This document shows positions 60,851 through 63,659 of a stretch of DNA of 63,659 nucleotides, piece by piece. A program made the position numbers and the translations under genes. This DNA is from Brachionus koreanus (lineage: Eukaryota > Rotifera > Eurotatoria > Ploima > Brachionidae), in contig PJRA01000196.1 in assembly GCA_016987375.1 (NCBI GenBank), positions 2,038,197 through 2,101,855 on the forward strand, written 5' to 3'. Under the pieces are notes generated by a model. It searched no databases. It was not told the origin of the DNA and saw nothing but the letters and a program-made list of their open reading frames with translations. Each line of letters starts with the position of its first letter. The stretch's first letter is position 1.

Positions 60851-61456
60851 ATGTCCAACAAATTTGTAATAATATTAGGTTTGCTGTTTTTTGCTGCTGT
60901 ACTTGGAGAAGCTGCCAGATCAAGAGCTGCTTTAAGAAATAGACTTGACAAGAAAGTCCCATGTAGTAATTCAACTCATCCTGGCAATAGAATGGCGCCA
61001 TGTGTGCAATCGAATGAAACCAACTCAACAGTCGAAAGTCTACCTATTTTGCCCTGTATGAAGAGAATTAGAACTTTGTCAAGTCTAGATTCAGTTTTAA
61101 TTCCAGGCTGTTCAAAATATCCATGTTTGTTTAAACGTGGTGATTCATCAAAAATACAAGTTTCTTTTACTCCTTCATACAGAATTAGAGCTATGCAATT
61201 AAGCATTGCCGGTATCATTCAAGGAAATAGTGTCGATTTCCCAGTTGATGATAAAGATCATTGTGAAAAGTCAGTTGTCGAATTAGCTTCAGTGAATGCA
61301 ACTAGATGTTCTTTGAGCAGAGGCACCCAATACAACTACGAATTTTCTTTACCAATTTTGAAATCTTATCCAGCGATGCCATTAAATGTAAAATATGAAG
61401 TGAAACAATTTGGAAGATCACTATTCTGCTTTATTTTACCTATTAGAATTGTTTAA
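60851..61456 (+). CDS. Secreted ML-domain (NPC2-like) lipid-binding protein
   Basis: A single exon of 201 residues. A signal peptide (KFVIILGLLFFAAVLGEA) is followed by a basic, Asn-rich stretch of about 60 residues, then an MD-2-related lipid-recognition (ML) domain. Family marks are IPGCSKYPCLFKRGDSSKI, VSFTPS, GIIQGNSVDFPV with a following Cys, YNYEFSLPI and the terminal SLFCFILPIRIV. NPC2-type proteins bind sterols or other lipids in the endosome lumen or outside the cell. Cysteines expected for the ML disulfides are present, plus extra ones in the N-terminal extension, which is longer than in NPC2. Sequons NST and NET occur there. The ATG at 60851 is the one giving the signal peptide. 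AATAAA lies at 61549. Orthology to NPC2 itself, as against another ML family, is not settled. Confidence 0.86.
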   Translation: MSNKFVIILGLLFFAAVLGEAARSRAALRNRLDKKVPCSNSTHPGNRMAPCVQSNETNSTVESLPILPCMKRIRTLSSLDSVLIPGCSKYPCLFKRGDSSKIQVSFTPSYRIRAMQLSIAGIIQGNSVDFPVDDKDHCEKSVVELASVNATRCSLSRGTQYNYEFSLPILKSYPAMPLNVKYEVKQFGRSLFCFILPIRIV

Positions 61457-62389
61457 ATCAAATTGGAAAAATTTTAATTTTAACTAATCATGTAAAATTT
61501 TTTTTATTTTAATTAGCTAAATTTGAATCATTCATCAATTTTTGATCTAATAAATTTTAACAAAAAAAATTTTAGTTTCTTTAAACACTTGCAGATTATA
61601 TTGATAAAAAAATATTTTCAAATTAGAATTTCCAATTATGGTAAATTTTGGATAAAGAATATTGTTATGACTGATTTAAATGGAGGATTTTCAAGTACAC
61701 AATTATTAGATAAGCAACTAAAAATTTTAAGCCTCAAAACAACAATTTAAATTTTTTTAACATATTCAACAAATAATTTTTTACATTTTTCGGAGATGCC
61801 TAATATCTTGTTTTCATCAATTTACTTCAACATTACCTGAGACTTAGACTCTTTTGTTCTTTAGCAAATGTTCAGTATCTTCGATTATGTCATTAATTAA
61901 AATTAATAATCAAAAATATTAAATAAAATGTAATGAAAATATAAACCGTTCAGGTCAAGGTTAACTTTCAGGCACTAAATTTTATTGATTAGAGGTGCTC
62001 ATTTTTAAAATAAAACACAGCTATCATGTTTGCAAACCTTCCTTCACTATTGATCTCTGCAAAAATAGCTTGGCGTAGCTCTCTTCCTATTATTATTATT
62101 ATATTTAATGCCATTCTCAAATTCAAATTAAGATATTTGGCAAAGACCATAGAAATAACTTTTATTAAAATTTTATTTATTTGTTTATCTGTATCGAGCT
62201 AATTCTCCTTCAGAATATAATATATTTAAAAAAAAAATAAAAACAAAGTTATATAAGATAAAAAAAACAAATAAATAAATAAATAAAAATATTAAAAAAA
62301 AGGATAAATATGTCTAACTAATAAAAAGAAAATAAAAAACGATATGTTGAAATATCTAGAGGTTAGACATGCTTAAATATTCGGTAGTT
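61457..62389. other. A+T-rich intergenic sequence
   Basis: Holds the 3' untranslated region of the ML-domain gene. An open frame at 61523-61750 lacks any recognisable feature. Short TTA and AAATA microsatellite-like runs occur near 62085-62105 and 62265-62290. Confidence 0.45.
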
Positions 62390-62960
62390 CAGGAAAAAAA
62401 AAGAAATTGTTAGGTAGCAATTACACAATGGAGTAGGATATTCGATGAATCTTGATTCGAAATCTTTATATTCTTCCACCAGTCTGACGACCAGTGGAAC
62501 AGAATGAATCAATCCTGTCCTGACATATCTCTCACTCAACTCAAAGAATCGATTTGAAACTGTTAGTAGTTTAAGTTTTTAATATTGGAGGGGTATCATA
62601 TTTCAACTTCAAAATAGATCGAACTGCTGAATTTTGATTTTTTTGATGTTTTGTTTCTTTTTGGAATGTCATTTATAAAAATACTCAAAAGAAGTAGACT
62701 AATTACTGACCCTTGTGGAACTCCTGCTTTTATAGAGTATTGATCACTTTAATGATCATTTACATTTACTCTAAAAGATCTAAAATGTAGAAACGATCTT
62801 ATCCAATAAATAAGATAAGGGAGTAGATTAGTACTAATTAGCTTGAAAATTAGTCCTTCGTGTCAAACTTTATGTCTATGTTTTCTAAATCTAAAATTTT
62901 TATTTTCAAGTAACTTTACTCTATATTGAAATAATGGGCATGAATTTACCTGTTACATAT
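62390..62960 (-). mobile_element. LINE reverse transcriptase fragment
   Basis: The minus strand carries AGVPQGSVISLLLFSIFIND (the reverse transcriptase GVPQGSVLGP..F..YIND block, near 62660-62727). After a large internal deletion it carries the C-terminal FELSERYVRTGLIHSVPLVV followed by RLVEEY and YPTPLCN (62420-62560). The whole catalytic YADD region between them is missing, so the copy is dead. It belongs to a LINE group different from the one at 45000-45800, judging by its C-terminal motif. Confidence 0.78.
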
Positions 62961-63659
62961 TTAATTAAATTTCACGTAAAATAACCACACAAAAATCAAT
63001 TAGTTGTCTCATAAATATATTATGAATGCTAGAAAATTAAAATTATCTCAGAAATATATCATCATTCATAAAGATAAATTAATCAGATTAAATTGGTTGA
63101 GTCCGAACCCCAGAGTCAATCTACAAGCATTAAAAAACAAGCATGTAAGCATAAATCATTAAATGCCTGACACAGTACCACATGGGAACCGTCTTCTGAA
63201 ACTGAAAGCTTATGGAAAAAATGGTTAGGGGTGGGAAACCGATTCGTAAATAGAACCGATATATGGAACCGGTCAAGTCAATTATGAAACCGGTTTAAAA
63301 AATTCATTTTTTTTTAAATTAGTGTAATATTTATTTATTTTAAAATTCAAATTTCTTAGATATTAACTCAGGTCATGTATATAACTCATCTTTTCTGAAT
63401 GAAAATTTTAAATTTTTAAATTTATATTGATTACGTTTATGACCATTGACAAACCAGTTAATAAGTTAGTTAAAAAATGGCACAAGCCAATTTGCTATAA
63501 GAGTAGACAAAACCTTTTCCGATTTTATTCAAAATTTAAAATCAGACTGATCCTAGCTTTAAAATAAAAAAAATTATTTATTCTTGATAAGTTGTTAGTA
63601 AAAAATGTATGACACCATCAAAAAAGATTTGTACAACTTTGTAAAAAGAAACCAAAATT
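62961..63659. other. Intergenic sequence with an ACCGG-rich patch
   Basis: At 63226-63300 the motif GAACCGG/AACCGGT recurs (GGGTGGGAAACCGATTCG, GGAACCGGTC, AAACCGGTTT). The patch is GC-richer than its surroundings and is probably the end of a repeat family; a partner end is not visible before the window stops. Nothing else was recognised. Confidence 0.4.

Overview
The window looks like nuclear DNA of a small-genome invertebrate animal. Intergenic sequence is extremely A+T rich and coding sequence less so. Genes carry many short GT-AG introns (42 to about 70 nt) beside a few long ones, and the proteins are standard metazoan families (clathrin light chain, ABCB8, DHX37, POLR3F, UBASH3/Sts, PPCS, CISD3, NPC2/ML, immunoglobulin-type receptors). 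The density and style of LINE remnants would fit a monogonont rotifer such as Brachionus, but that is inference and cannot be proved from this sequence.

Layout from left to right: a LINE tail (1-400); a phosphatase-only UBASH3/Sts-like gene (2256-3332); a 6.6 kb A+T-rich desert; an immunoglobulin-type single-pass membrane protein with two alternative cytoplasmic tails (9977-14919); DHX37 on the minus strand (24272-16345), whose two large introns hold a LINE fragment and two related hAT-like miniature elements; an assembly gap (24826-25153) and a dead LINE; a PPCS pseudogene with several lesions (27379-26455); POLR3F (29027-29962); a second immunoglobulin-type gene, paralogous to the first (31498-33634); a DDE transposase-like scrap; clathrin light chain (36668-37778); a mitochondrial CISD3-like protein (38036-38476); and ABCB8 (40525-42927). 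From 43 to 50 kb lies a repeat-rich tract: a foldback element, a LINE, a satellite of about 340 bp units containing a second gap, a dead DD37D mariner-like transposase, and a nearly intact Tc1 element inserted into one satellite unit. A full UBASH3-like gene follows on the minus strand (57059-50203). After it come a long A+T-rich stretch, LINE remnants and a single-exon ML-domain secreted protein (60851-61456).

The gene models were built by hand: reading frames were joined across GT-AG junctions with matching phase, and total lengths came out as whole codons for every complete gene. Functional links between neighbours are not evident; this is ordinary eukaryotic gene order. Two themes recur. 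The window holds two members of the UBASH3 family and two members of an immunoglobulin receptor family. Alternative exons appear at the 3' end of one immunoglobulin gene and, by inference, at the 5' end of the large UBASH3-like gene.

The most interesting points are the proposed alternative first exon of the UBASH3-like gene, which would replace UBA, 2H and SH3 sequence by a disordered region; the decayed key residues of its 2H and SH3 domains; a GC-rich hAT-like foldback element with a perfect 8-bp target duplication inside DHX37; and a satellite with a conserved nested palindrome whose neighbouring units reveal the exact empty site of the Tc1 insertion.
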